In this document: positions 54,508-63,544 of the stretch, piece by piece
Layout: the number at the start of each line of letters is the position of its first letter
How positions within the stretch are numbered: the first letter of the stretch is position 1
Origin: Ochrobactrum quorumnocens
GTDB taxonomy: Bacteria > Pseudomonadota > Alphaproteobacteria > Rhizobiales > Rhizobiaceae
NCBI RefSeq assembly: GCF_002278035.1
Contig: NZ_CP022603.1
Coordinates: forward strand, 1,493,501-1,557,500
Length of the DNA stretch: 64,000 nt
Reading direction: 5' to 3'
Translations under genes and position numbers: made by a program
The notes under the pieces: model-generated
The model's database searches: none
What the model saw: the letters and a program-made list of their open reading frames with translations, nothing else
Told to the model about the DNA's origin: nothing

Positions 54508-55407
54508 ATGAAAGACCGTATAGATCACCTTCCCCATGTAAAGCAGCACGAGCTGCGGCGCGTGGTAGAGGTGCTTCTGGAAGAGTTTGAAGATGCGCTG
54601 AAGGAAGGTTCTGCTGATTTCAAGAAGCGCGGCCGTATCTTGAAGATTGTTTTGTTCGGATCATACGCTCGCGGTACACAGGTTGATGAGCCGCATACCG
54701 GTAAAGGTTATCGCTCCGATTTCGATCTGCTGATCATTGTCAATAATCGTAAACTCGCGGATTTCGAAACCTACTGGCACAAATCAGAAGATCGTCTGAT
54801 GCGCATGCGCGATGTGCAAACGCCGGTGAACTTCATTGTGCATTCGCTGCGGGAGGTAAATTCACGCATTAAGGAAGGACGGTACTTCTTCACCGATATT
54901 CGTCGCGAGGGTATTGTGCTTTATGAGCTCGACGCCGAACCTCTCGCCCAGCCTGGGGCTCTCAATCCGGAGGATGCCTATCGCGTTGCGAAAGAGTATT
55001 TCCACGACAGGTTGCCGCATGCGCGCGCGTTTACTAGATTCTCAGAGTTTGGCATTAATCAGGGAGACCTAAAAGAAGCTGCGTTCCTGCTCCACCAAGC
55101 AATCGAGCAGGCATATTCAAGCTTTCTGCTGGTAACCACAAATTACTCGCCAGCCTCGCATAATCTGAAATTCTTGCGGCGATTGTCGGAAGGACAAAGG
55201 AATGAGCTCGCCAAGGCCTGGCCGCAGGATCAGCAGCGCTACAAGGCTTGGTTCAACATCGTCAACGAGGCTTATGTGAAGGCCCGCTATTCTCCGCATT
55301 TCGATATAACCGAAGAAGCCTTGCGCTGGCTCCTCCAGCAAACGAACCTGCTTATCGCCGAAATCGAAGAAATATGTTCCCAACATTTGGAGAAAATCGC
55401 ATCATAA
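54508..55407 (+). CDS. Fused nucleotidyltransferase (MNT) and HEPN domain protein
   Basis: A 299-aa protein. The polymerase-beta-like nucleotidyltransferase domain has FGSYARG at 50-56 and SDFDLLI at 70-76, giving the GS and first two catalytic Asp. The C-terminal half (about 160-299) is a HEPN domain: YRVAKEYFHDRLPHARAF, EAAFLLHQAIEQAYSSFLLV, then SPASHNLKFLRRL. In two-gene MNT-HEPN systems the transferase modifies and silences a HEPN RNase; here both are one chain. Role in stress or phage defence is inference. A TTG at 54487 could extend the frame, but ATG 54508 is preferred. Confidence 0.85.
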   Translation: MKDRIDHLPHVKQHELRRVVEVLLEEFEDALKEGSADFKKRGRILKIVLFGSYARGTQVDEPHTGKGYRSDFDLLIIVNNRKLADFETYWHKSEDRLMRMRDVQTPVNFIVHSLREVNSRIKEGRYFFTDIRREGIVLYELDAEPLAQPGALNPEDAYRVAKEYFHDRLPHARAFTRFSEFGINQGDLKEAAFLLHQAIEQAYSSFLLVTTNYSPASHNLKFLRRLSEGQRNELAKAWPQDQQRYKAWFNIVNEAYVKARYSPHFDITEEALRWLLQQTNLLIAEIEEICSQHLEKIAS

Positions 55408-55433
55408 TTTCAATGTCTGAAAGGGAAATTGCT

Positions 55434-55610
55434 GTGAAAACGCTATCTGTAGACCTTTCTCCCGACATTGATGCCAGATATCTGAAGAACGTAACCCAGA
55501 CAGGTCGTGCGGCAGAGATGGTGATTGCCCGTATCAATGTTGGCTTTTACAAGCACTTAAGGCAGCATTTTTCGCTATTCTTTATGAGGCCGGCACCGTT
55601 CCACGTTTAA
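55434..55610 (+). CDS. Short ORF after the MNT-HEPN gene, possibly antitoxin-like remnant
   Basis: A 58-codon frame from GTG 55434, preceded by AAGGGAAA; an ATG at 55413 is an alternative. MKTLSVDLSPDIDARYLKNV followed by TQTGRAAEMV recalls the start of ParD/CopG ribbon-helix-helix antitoxins, then the sequence drifts to VGFYKHLRQHFSLFF, as after a frameshift. Similarity is weak. Confidence 0.3.
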   Translation: MKTLSVDLSPDIDARYLKNVTQTGRAAEMVIARINVGFYKHLRQHFSLFFMRPAPFHV

Positions 55611-55996
55611 ATTTGCTTCCCCCCGCAGTTTAAAATGGCTAAATCCAACTAGCCGACTTGTGAAGTGCAGTGGGGTGCACTCCGGTGTCGTAGAGAGATG
55701 AGTTTAGCCTCTTATTGCATGGCCTCAAACACGACAGCGCTCACAAGACGAGGTCGTGTTTTTCGTTTTTAAAGGAAGAAATACCCTTGTGCTTTGCCTT
55801 TACGGCACGGCGTTTGCCTACTTTAAGTGTTGCAAAATTGCTTCTCTGTCATCTCCAAAATTTCAACTCTTGTTAGCAACGGGCCGAAATCGTTGAAACA
55901 ATCTGAAAATAATATATTGAGCGGTTTACTCAACTTTTAGCCAGCAAGTCCCGATAGGCAAGCCAGCGATCATGCAATGCTTATCTCGGGGACATC
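55611..55996 (+). other. Intergenic region upstream of the TonB receptor
   Basis: About 390 bases holding a terminator (listed separately) and an inverted repeat TTGAG (55917-55921) / CTCAA (55929-55933), 64 bases before the receptor start, in AT-rich promoter-like sequence. No classical Irr or Fur box was recognised. Confidence 0.4.
55728..55763 (+). terminator. Rho-independent terminator
   Basis: AACACGAC (55728-55735) pairs with GTCGTGTT (55753-55760), loop 17 bases, followed by TTT and soon TTTTT. It would end transcription from the MNT-HEPN gene before the receptor promoter. Confidence 0.6.
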
Positions 55997-58351
55997 ATGC
56001 TGAGGACTTCCTCTTTCCAAATATCCGTCAATCGTCATTGGTTGAATATGCTTTCCGCTTCTATGGTGCTCTGTGTCGCTTCGCAGACCCATGCTCAAAC
56101 GGCTCCAAAAACAAATGCCGTTCAGCAAAGCCAGAACACAGAAGACGAAAGTTCTGAGCCTATCAAGCTCAAGACGATTACACTTTCTGCCGAGCGCGCT
56201 GCCAAGAATGTGCTTGATGTTCCAATGTCGATCAGTGTGATCGACCGCGACACGCTCGACCGGCATCAGGTGCGCGATATTCAGGATATGGTGCGGTATG
56301 AGCCGGGCGTGAGCGTTGATCGTCAGACATCGCTCACCAATCCTTTTGGACAGCTCAACAGTTTTAATATTCGCGGTGTTGGCGGCAACCGTGTGCAAAT
56401 TCTGGTCGATGGTGCGCGCGTTCAGGAGCGTACCACCGATGGTAGTCGTGATTTCGTTGATCCGTTTAATATGAAATCGGTTGAGATCACGCGCGGGCCG
56501 AACTCCGTTCTATGGGGCGCAGACGCATTGGGCGGTGTCGTTTTTTTCCGGACGCTTGATGCGGATGATCTTCTGGATGGCACCAAGCCATGGGCCGTCG
56601 AAACCAAGTTCAGCTATGACAGCTTCGACAAATCGTTCCGCAAACAGATCACCGGCGCGGCCGAAGCCGGAGACTTCAAGATCCTTGGCAGTTTCGGACA
56701 TATGAGTTCATCTGAGCCGGACATGCGTAAGGCACGGGCTGATGGTGGCATCTGGGGTTGTCCGCGTGAGGCCATCTGGCCTTGCAACAAAGCATTTCCA
56801 ATGGATACCGACGCTTATAATGGCTTGATGAAACTGCAGTGGAATCCGTCTGCTGATCATGAATTCAAGCTGACTGGCGAGTGGTTTGAGCGGAATACCG
56901 ACGTCGATCAGAAATACGATTCCGGTGCTGCCAATCCGCTTTATGCAAGCATGCCTGCTTATTACAGTTTCTATTATGAAAACGAGAGCTGGGATCGTTC
57001 GCTGAAAATGCAGCGCGCGCGCTTTGCTTTGGATCATCGCTGGACGGTGGGCGCATCATGGCTGGATGAGGTGAAATGGAACATTTCCTATTCACCGCAA
57101 AAGCGCGATACGACCAGCACTCAGATTCGCAATTACTCGCTTCTGGCAACGCCGCGACGCGAAAAGCGCATTCAAATTCGAAATTATAGCGAGGATTTTC
57201 TACAGGCCGACGTTCAGCTGACATCGTCATTTGATCTGGGTCAGACAAGCCATAAATTCATCTATGGTTTCGCGGGCGATATCACCAAAAGCAATTATGA
57301 TGGTGAGAATATCACCACCAATCTCAACACTGGTATAACGACGGTTACGCCGCGACAGGGTTTCAATTTCCCCAAAGTCGATACAATCCGAGCGGACTTT
57401 TATGTTCAGGACGAAATCAAGCTGCTGGATGAACGCCTCACGCTGACACCCGGATTGCGTCTGGCAACCTATTCCATCGATCCGACCAAGGATGATGGCT
57501 ATGTTTCGCTCGATGGGTTTGAGCCTGAAAAGTTGGATGAGACCCGTCTGATCAAGCGTCTCGGTGCAATCTATAAGCTAGACGATACCTATTCGGTGTT
57601 CGCCTCCTATGGCGAGGGCTTCAAAATGCCCACCGCTCAGCAGCTCTTTGTTTCGTCCACCTCTATTGGCGCAACGAGCATGGTTGAGGTCATTCCAAAC
57701 CCGAACCTGAAGCCGGAATTTGTTCGTAGCTATGAAGCTGGTCTGCGTGGCGAATTTAATCGCGGCTATTTCAGCGCTTCCGCATTCTATTCGGATTATA
57801 AGGATTTTATCCGTGGCCTGCAGCGCGTTCCGGGAGAAGCCGATAAATACACCTCTGACAATGTCGAGAGCGTAAAGGTCTGGGGTATTGAGTTCGGCGG
57901 CGAATACGAAGTTTACAATAACATTTTCGCCAATGCGGCGCTTTCTTACATGCGCGGTGATCAGCGTGTCGACGCCGGTTCCGAGAAGACGCCGTTTGAT
58001 GGTGCTGTTCCGCTGACCACGGTTCTGGGCCTGCGTTACATCATCCCCGATTGGAATCTGGAAACAGAGTTTGTTGGAACTTTCGCATCGGGTGTGAAGC
58101 GTCGTGCTGACGAAGATGCCTTCAAACCGTCAAGCTACGCAGTGTTTGATGCTTATGCGAAATGGTCGCCAACCAAGCATATTGATGTGAATTTCGGTGT
58201 CGAGAACATCTTCGACAAGCGCTATTTCCCAAATACGCTGACAGGTTATGCCAACACGCCTGAGACTTCGTCGGTGGCCAATGTCAATCCTCTGGAAATG
58301 CAGGTTGCGCCGGGCCGCACCTTCAAGGTTGGCGCCACGATGCGTTTCTGA
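55997..58351 (+). CDS. TonB-dependent haemoglobin/haem receptor
   Basis: A 784-aa outer-membrane receptor. Signal peptide ends SQTHA-QTAPK. The plug has LKTITLSAERAAKNVLDVPM (TonB-box area), ISVIDRDTLDRHQVRDIQDM, FNIRGVGGNRVQILVDGARV and RGPNSVLWGADALGGVVFFR. The barrel has YGEGFKMPTAQQLF and IPNPNLKPEFVRSYE, the FRAP/NPNL-type region of haem receptors, and ends in Phe (TMRF). It moves haem or haemoprotein-bound haem through the outer membrane using TonB. First of a haem-type gene set. The ATG follows a CGGGGA ribosome site. Confidence 0.85.
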   Translation: MLRTSSFQISVNRHWLNMLSASMVLCVASQTHAQTAPKTNAVQQSQNTEDESSEPIKLKTITLSAERAAKNVLDVPMSISVIDRDTLDRHQVRDIQDMVRYEPGVSVDRQTSLTNPFGQLNSFNIRGVGGNRVQILVDGARVQERTTDGSRDFVDPFNMKSVEITRGPNSVLWGADALGGVVFFRTLDADDLLDGTKPWAVETKFSYDSFDKSFRKQITGAAEAGDFKILGSFGHMSSSEPDMRKARADGGIWGCPREAIWPCNKAFPMDTDAYNGLMKLQWNPSADHEFKLTGEWFERNTDVDQKYDSGAANPLYASMPAYYSFYYENESWDRSLKMQRARFALDHRWTVGASWLDEVKWNISYSPQKRDTTSTQIRNYSLLATPRREKRIQIRNYSEDFLQADVQLTSSFDLGQTSHKFIYGFAGDITKSNYDGENITTNLNTGITTVTPRQGFNFPKVDTIRADFYVQDEIKLLDERLTLTPGLRLATYSIDPTKDDGYVSLDGFEPEKLDETRLIKRLGAIYKLDDTYSVFASYGEGFKMPTAQQLFVSSTSIGATSMVEVIPNPNLKPEFVRSYEAGLRGEFNRGYFSASAFYSDYKDFIRGLQRVPGEADKYTSDNVESVKVWGIEFGGEYEVYNNIFANAALSYMRGDQRVDAGSEKTPFDGAVPLTTVLGLRYIIPDWNLETEFVGTFASGVKRRADEDAFKPSSYAVFDAYAKWSPTKHIDVNFGVENIFDKRYFPNTLTGYANTPETSSVANVNPLEMQVAPGRTFKVGATMRF

Positions 58352-58424
58352 TCGCCATTGATGATCAACATGTCGGGGCAGGTTTAAAGCTGCTCCGGCT
58401 TTCTCATGTCAGTATCGGTTGATT

Positions 58425-60155
58425 ATGCTCACTGTGCTTAAACAATTTTGGCAGTTGCTCAAATATTGCAATTCCGGCGAGGGGAAGGCTCTCGGCTGGC
58501 TGCTTCTGGCTTTGATATTCGCCCTGGAACTGGTTGGTATCTATACAGGTCTCTGGCTCATCAAATGGACCGCAGATTTTTATAATGCTCTTGAGCAACG
58601 CAATGTTTCAGATGCCATCAATCAAATCGGGGTTTTCTGGCTCATCGTCCTGATCAACACGTGTCTTGGCCTTAGTGGGGAATATCTTCAGGGCACATTG
58701 AAAATCCGCTGGCGTGAGAAGCTTACGGCGACAGTTATTTCTGCTTGGATGGCGAACAAAGCTTATTGGCATCTGGCGATCCGCAAAGATGGACAGAAGC
58801 CCGATAATCCGGATCAGCGTATCGCCGAGGATTGCGAGCTGTTTGTTAAACATACATTGACGGAAGGTGTGGGGCTTATCACGACAATAATAGCCCTGTT
58901 TTCCTATATCATCGTGCTCTGGGGACTTTCCACTTATGCGCTGAGCTTCAGTGTTTTTGGCATTGATCTCACCATTCCACGTTACATGCTCTGGGCAGCC
59001 TTCCTGTATGTGTTCATCTCGTCATTCATGACGCATTTCTTTGGGCGGCGTCTGAAAGCAACATTCGTTGAGCAACAGAAAAAAGAAGCAGACTTTCGCT
59101 TTGCTATGGCGCATGTGCGTCAGCATGCTGGCGATATCGCCGTGATGAATGGTGAATCGCGCGAGAAGCAGATCCTGGCAGATAAATTTTCTGCTGTCCG
59201 TGAGAACTGGTTCCGATTGGTCTTCCGTCAGGTGCAGCTCGGCGTGTTCACATTTCCCTATCGCCACAGCATTTTCAAAATTCCAACCTTTCTTGGTTTA
59301 CCGGCATATTTTGCAGGAACGGTGACATTTGGTGGGCTGATGCAGCTCGGGCAAGCCTTCTCGCATGTTTCTACCAACCTCTCGTGGTTCATATTCAAAT
59401 ATAAAACATTGGCTGAACTCGTGTCGGCGGTCTCCCGACTATCTGGATTCTTAAATGCTATTCAAACTGTTGGTGGGGAGGGGCAGTTATCAGTTGCACA
59501 CCCTACACATTCATCGCTCCATTTGCGTGATGTCGAACTAAAGACGCCAGATGGGCAGAATCTGCTGAAAATTTCGGATATCGATATCCAACCCGGCAAA
59601 ACTGTTTGGTTACGAGGTCGTTCGGGATTAGGAAAGACGACATTGCTTCGGCTCATTGCCGGCGCGTGGAATTTTGCGAGCGGAACGCTCCACCGGCCTG
59701 ATGCGACAATACTGGTGCTTTCACAAAAGCCCTATATGCCGAACGCCCCTCTTCACGATGCTGTAGCCTATCCGCTTTTTGCGGAAAATTTTGATCAGAC
59801 TCAAATCGCTGCAGCACTTGCAAAGGTCGGGCTTTCGAAACTGTTGCCGCATGCGCGTTCAGACGAACATATAGCGCCGGGAACACTCTCTGGCGGTGAG
59901 ATGCAAAGGCTGTCTCTTGCGCGTGCAATCCTGATTAAGCCTGACTGGCTGTTTCTCGATGAAGCCACCAGTGCACTGGACAAGATTGCCGAGGCCGAGC
60001 TGCTGGAGCTTTTGCGGAAAGAACTGCCCACTTCAACCATCGTCATTCTGGCTCATCACGAGCCTGCAAATCTTGTCATCGACAGCGTCATCGACCTTGA
60101 AACTTTTAGCACTACGCAAAAGCGGTCCGAGATGTCTGATCTCCAAACAGCATGA
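58425..60155 (+). CDS. ABC transporter, fused membrane and ATPase domains (YddA/Rv1819c-like)
   Basis: A 576-aa half-transporter. The membrane domain (1-about 330) is ABC_membrane_2/SbmA-like, with IKWTADFYNALEQRNVSDAI, IRWREKLTATVISAWMANKA and DNPDQRIAEDCELFVKHTL. The ATPase has GRSGLGKTTLLRLIAG near 400, LSGGEMQRLSLARAI near 490 and WLFLDEATSALD near 512. The family takes up peptides, B12 or similar molecules. Between a haem receptor and haem-protein genes it may carry haem across the inner membrane; no HmuTUV genes are seen. The ATG at 58425 is preferred to TTG 58419. Confidence 0.8.
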   Translation: MLTVLKQFWQLLKYCNSGEGKALGWLLLALIFALELVGIYTGLWLIKWTADFYNALEQRNVSDAINQIGVFWLIVLINTCLGLSGEYLQGTLKIRWREKLTATVISAWMANKAYWHLAIRKDGQKPDNPDQRIAEDCELFVKHTLTEGVGLITTIIALFSYIIVLWGLSTYALSFSVFGIDLTIPRYMLWAAFLYVFISSFMTHFFGRRLKATFVEQQKKEADFRFAMAHVRQHAGDIAVMNGESREKQILADKFSAVRENWFRLVFRQVQLGVFTFPYRHSIFKIPTFLGLPAYFAGTVTFGGLMQLGQAFSHVSTNLSWFIFKYKTLAELVSAVSRLSGFLNAIQTVGGEGQLSVAHPTHSSLHLRDVELKTPDGQNLLKISDIDIQPGKTVWLRGRSGLGKTTLLRLIAGAWNFASGTLHRPDATILVLSQKPYMPNAPLHDAVAYPLFAENFDQTQIAAALAKVGLSKLLPHARSDEHIAPGTLSGGEMQRLSLARAILIKPDWLFLDEATSALDKIAEAELLELLRKELPTSTIVILAHHEPANLVIDSVIDLETFSTTQKRSEMSDLQTA

Positions 60156-60162
60156 GGAAATT

Positions 60163-60876
60163 ATGGGCGAACAACCAATCCGCGTAAAACTTCTGGCCGA
60201 TGCGGCTGATATTCTGAAGACACTGCCTTCAATGGGCAAGCTTATGATCAACTCCAAAAGTGGCGGCGCGACACACGAGCGTATCGGTGTGGTGGAGCAG
60301 GTTGAGGTTCGTGACGGCTGGATTTATTTCTCCAGCAGCGAGCATCATTCGCGCATCGATCTTTCGACAATTGCGTCGCTTATCGCGGATCGTAGTAGTG
60401 TGATGCAGGAGAAGGTCTATCCCCGTATTGATCTTCTTGCCGAAGATGAGAGTATGATCGGCAGCGTGATCGGCTTTGATGGTGTGGAGCCGTTCGATCA
60501 GGCTCTGAATGGCTTTGCGTTCTCCGCTCTTCCACCCAAAGACAAAGATCGCGGTACTGGCGAAGCGCTGGAAGTCGGTGATGACGAACCCGGTTTGAAG
60601 CCTTTTGCGGCAGCTCAGCGCAATAAGGCACAGGTGCGCATTGCGCTCGATTTGCCAGCCTTCAAGCAGGAATGGTCGGGCGAAATGCCGGAGGTGCGTC
60701 TGTCCCGTGGCTTTATCAATGTGATGAAACCCGACTTTCATCTGCATCTCAAAGCGGGTCACGTCGCTTCGTGGCATGAGGTTGAAGAAGGAGACGAATA
60801 CCGCTTTCACGCTCTTAATGGGACAGGTCAGCTAACGGGTCTCGTTGTGTCGGGGAAAAAGGACGCGTTTCGATGA
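60163..60876 (+). CDS. Putative ChuX/HemS-like haem-utilisation protein
   Basis: A 237-aa cytoplasmic protein. The ATG at 60163 lies 7 bases after the transporter stop, with GAGGAAA upstream. THERIGVVEQVEVRDGWIYF, HHSRIDLSTIASLI and YPRIDLLAEDESMIGSVIGF followed by DGVEPFDQAL resemble one half of the HemS/ChuX haem-handling fold. Key haem-ligand positions cannot be confirmed by eye. Context (haem receptor, ChaN-like neighbour with ATGA overlap) supports a haem role. Confidence 0.5.
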   Translation: MGEQPIRVKLLADAADILKTLPSMGKLMINSKSGGATHERIGVVEQVEVRDGWIYFSSSEHHSRIDLSTIASLIADRSSVMQEKVYPRIDLLAEDESMIGSVIGFDGVEPFDQALNGFAFSALPPKDKDRGTGEALEVGDDEPGLKPFAAAQRNKAQVRIALDLPAFKQEWSGEMPEVRLSRGFINVMKPDFHLHLKAGHVASWHEVEEGDEYRFHALNGTGQLTGLVVSGKKDAFR

Positions 60877-61700
60877 GCATAGAGCCTTTATCGGTGCAAG
60901 CCGGACATTGGGTTGGTCCAAAGTCGGCGCAAGCTCGCACGCATCAATCGGTCATGCATGAAATGGCCAAGAAGCGCGTGGTGCTCTTGGGCGAACAGCA
61001 TGATCGACACGATATTCACCGTTGGCAGGTGAATGTTTCTGCCTCGCTTCTTGCTCTTCGCGATGAGCTTGCCGTTGGCTTTGAGATGTTTCCACGAAGA
61101 ATTCAGCCGGTGCTTGATGAATGGGTGGCAGGCAAACTTGAGGCCGAGCTGTTTTTGGAGAAGGCCGAATGGGGCAAGGTCTGGGGTTTTGATGCAGATC
61201 TCTATTGGCCGCTGTTTCATTTCTGCCGTGAGTTTAACGTCAAAATGTTGGCGCTCAATTGTCGTCGTGACCTTGTAACTCGTGTCGGCAAAGAAGGCTG
61301 GGAAGCAATTGCGGAAGAAGATCGCGACGGCTTGACCCCGGCACGTCCTGCGAGCCTTGCGCATCGCGAACATCTTTTGCGCCTGACCAATGGCGGGCCG
61401 CCGTTTATGCAGGGAAAATCTGCCGACGCACCCGAGTTTGACCGCTTTGTTCGTGCGCAGCAAACCTGGGATCGGGCTTTTGCCTGCAACATAGCGGCAC
61501 ATCTCAAAGAAAAGCCAGCAGCGCTCGTCGTCGGCATCATCGGGCGTGGGCATATGGAATATGGTTTCGGCACACCGGATCAGCTTGATGATCTGGGTAT
61601 CGAAGAAGTCGGCGTGCTCTTGACTGAATATGCTGGCGAGAAGTTTGAAAAGGTGAGCCAATCCGATATTGCTGATGCGGTTTTCGGACTGCAGGGATAG
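60873..61700 (+). CDS. ChaN-like haem-binding protein (Tiki/EreA superfamily)
   Basis: A 275-aa protein. VVLLGEQHDRHDIHRWQVNV (Glu and two His), VGFEMFPRRIQPVLDEWV, LALNCRRDLVTRVGKEGWEA and IIGRGHMEYGFGTPDQL are the conserved blocks of the ChaN/Cofac_haem_bdg domain. Campylobacter ChaN binds haem and is iron-regulated. This one has no signal peptide or lipobox, so it may act in the cytoplasm. It overlaps the ChuX-like gene by four bases. Confidence 0.75.
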   Translation: MSIEPLSVQAGHWVGPKSAQARTHQSVMHEMAKKRVVLLGEQHDRHDIHRWQVNVSASLLALRDELAVGFEMFPRRIQPVLDEWVAGKLEAELFLEKAEWGKVWGFDADLYWPLFHFCREFNVKMLALNCRRDLVTRVGKEGWEAIAEEDRDGLTPARPASLAHREHLLRLTNGGPPFMQGKSADAPEFDRFVRAQQTWDRAFACNIAAHLKEKPAALVVGIIGRGHMEYGFGTPDQLDDLGIEEVGVLLTEYAGEKFEKVSQSDIADAVFGLQG

Positions 61701-61747
61701 TTATAAGGTTTTTCCCGATCACGCAGCGGATAAGAATGATTGCTGCT

Positions 61748-61790
61748 TAGAGCGCCGATCTGATCCAATCAGATCAAAAAACGCGCTCTA
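61748..61790. repeat. Palindromic hairpin element
   Basis: TAGAGCGC (61748-61755) pairs with GCGCTCTA (61783-61790) and, inside, GATCTGAT (61757-61764) with ATCAGATC (61768-61775) around CCA. A two-step palindrome of 43 bases between chaN-like and tonB-like genes. TAGAGC ends with GATC stems recall small dispersed palindromes of Brucella and relatives; the IS630 ends nearby also begin TAGAGC. Confidence 0.65.
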
Positions 61791-61822
61791 GGGTAAAAGA
61801 TCAAACATTGAGGATCATGAGA

Positions 61823-62317
61823 ATGAAAAATCAAACGAGTTTGCGCCTGATCATGATGCTTGGTTCTTTGCTGACCGCGACATCTTACAGTTTACCATCT
61901 ATTGCACAGACAGGGCCTCGTGTTACGGCGCCAGCCGCAGCATCTGAGGCTGAAGCGCCTCAGATCACCAATCAGGCTGAATGGCAAAGCGCCGTCGTCC
62001 GCATCCTCCGGCGTTATGGGGCTCTTCTGTCGCGCGAACTCCGCCCTCTTGAACTCGACGGTGTTTTCAAACCGAAGATCAGCTTTTATCTGGCACCGGA
62101 TGGAACCGTCTCTGATGTCGAGCTCGTTGAAAGTTCAGGCGACGATCTCGTCGATGCTGCAGCATTGAAAGTTCCGACCGCTGGTGCAGCCTTTCCGCCT
62201 TTCACGCCAGATATGACAAGCGACAAGCCCAAGAAGCTCATTGCTCCTTTTGAAGTGCATCTGAGCAAGCCAGAACCCGAAGAGCATAAAGCCGGTGGTC
62301 CAGCCAAACCGCAATAA
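61823..62317 (+). CDS. TonB C-terminal domain protein
   Basis: A 164-aa protein with an N-terminal hydrophobic signal or anchor (RLIMMLGSLLTATSYSLPSI, then AQ) and a TonB_C-like domain: QSAVVRILRRYGALLSRELR, GVFKPKISFYLAPDGTVSDV followed by ELVESSGDDLVDAAAL. The Pro-rich spacer of true TonB is very short (TAPAAASEAEAPQ). It may be the energy partner of the receptor at 55997 or a TonB-like periplasmic helper. ATG 61823 with AGGA upstream is chosen over TTG 61808. Confidence 0.6.
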   Translation: MKNQTSLRLIMMLGSLLTATSYSLPSIAQTGPRVTAPAAASEAEAPQITNQAEWQSAVVRILRRYGALLSRELRPLELDGVFKPKISFYLAPDGTVSDVELVESSGDDLVDAAALKVPTAGAAFPPFTPDMTSDKPKKLIAPFEVHLSKPEPEEHKAGGPAKPQ

Positions 62318-62320
62318 GCT

Positions 62321-63502
62321 TCAGGCTACCTTTAATTCTCCAATTGGCAGGCCGGTGTCGGTCATTTTGTTGTCGACACCGTTTTCATCGAGAAACTGCT
62401 TCATTTCGGCATAGGTTTCAAACCAGGCGCGGTTATATTTGTCGAATAATGACTGGTCCCAATAGTCTTCCAAACGGAACTCTTTGTCACTGAAGACATC
62501 ATAGCTCGGGATTTTGTAGGTTTCGGCAAACTCGGCAGTTCTGCTGTCATAAGTAAAATAGATTGATGGAATGCCGTTGGCGAGCGCCATCAGGTTGCCA
62601 TGCAGGCGGTAGCCAAGGACTAGTTGCTGCTCACGCACGAGATTTTCGTAATCCGCCACGACATCCGAATAGAACATGCGATGGCGATAAAGGTTCTCTA
62701 TCTCGTCATCGAAATACCAGTCAGCCGTCCAGCGATGTGCTTTGAGAGCTTCTATCGCTTCCTCTTTTTGTTCGGGCGTGCCGAACACCATCTTCTTTTC
62801 TTCTATTTCACCCTGCGCCATCAATGTCACATCGAAACGTCCAGCCATTGTGCGGATAAGATCCCGATGGCGGGTCAGATATTGTTCAATGTCCTGCGCA
62901 TAAGCTGGCGAAACTTCGCGGCGTACCGTAACGCCCACTTGTTTGACCTCTTCGAGCGGGGGCAGTTTGATGCGCAGATGCTGATTGTTGCGGCGAAACG
63001 CTGTCGGGCAGCCAATGATACGCACATTCTGAATGCCAATATCGTTGAGCACTTGCGCTGTATAAGCCCCGCGCACACCGACAGAAACAGTTGAATCGGC
63101 GATCATGCGCAACACGGCTTTCGTTTCTTCAGAAAGCTGGATTTCGCCTCTGATCGGAGCCTGCGCGCCAACGCCAAATGCAATAACCGGGAGTTTCAAC
63201 CGCTGGAGCACCGGGATCGTGTCGCGCCAGTTCATATCTTTATTGATGTAGTTAGAGCCGCGCAGGATCACATAATCATATTCTTCCCGCAGCTGATCGA
63301 TCTTTTCGGGTGAAAAATTGGTAATCGGCAGCTCGGACGCCTTCTCGTAATTCATGAGTTTCAGAGAAGATTCAAAAACGAATGCGTCGCCAATATTGTG
63401 ATAGTGGTTGATGCTGCCCTGCACGTCAGTATGACGATACCAGCGGACATTGTCGTGATCGTACACTTCTCCTGCCGGGATCATGACGAGGGCGCGTGCC
63501 AT
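62321..63502 (-). CDS. Polysaccharide pyruvyltransferase family protein
   Basis: A 393-aa protein of the PS_pyruv_trans family: NIGDAFVFESSLKL near residue 36, VILRGSNYINKD, AFGVGAQAPIRG, VGVRGAYTAQVLNDIGIQNV then RIIGCPTAF near 160, and VLGYRLHGNLMALANGIPSI near 295 (conserved His). Family members put pyruvate ketals on exopolysaccharide sugars. It is convergent with the TonB gene (3 bases between stops) and follows a glycosyltransferase on the same strand, so a surface-polysaccharide unit starts here. Confidence 0.8.
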   Translation of the reverse strand: MARALVMIPAGEVYDHDNVRWYRHTDVQGSINHYHNIGDAFVFESSLKLMNYEKASELPITNFSPEKIDQLREEYDYVILRGSNYINKDMNWRDTIPVLQRLKLPVIAFGVGAQAPIRGEIQLSEETKAVLRMIADSTVSVGVRGAYTAQVLNDIGIQNVRIIGCPTAFRRNNQHLRIKLPPLEEVKQVGVTVRREVSPAYAQDIEQYLTRHRDLIRTMAGRFDVTLMAQGEIEEKKMVFGTPEQKEEAIEALKAHRWTADWYFDDEIENLYRHRMFYSDVVADYENLVREQQLVLGYRLHGNLMALANGIPSIYFTYDSRTAEFAETYKIPSYDVFSDKEFRLEDYWDQSLFDKYNRAWFETYAEMKQFLDENGVDNKMTDTGLPIGELKVA

Positions 63503-63544
63503 AGGCTATTCCTTCTTTTATAAACAGATGCAGGCGAGCCAGGC

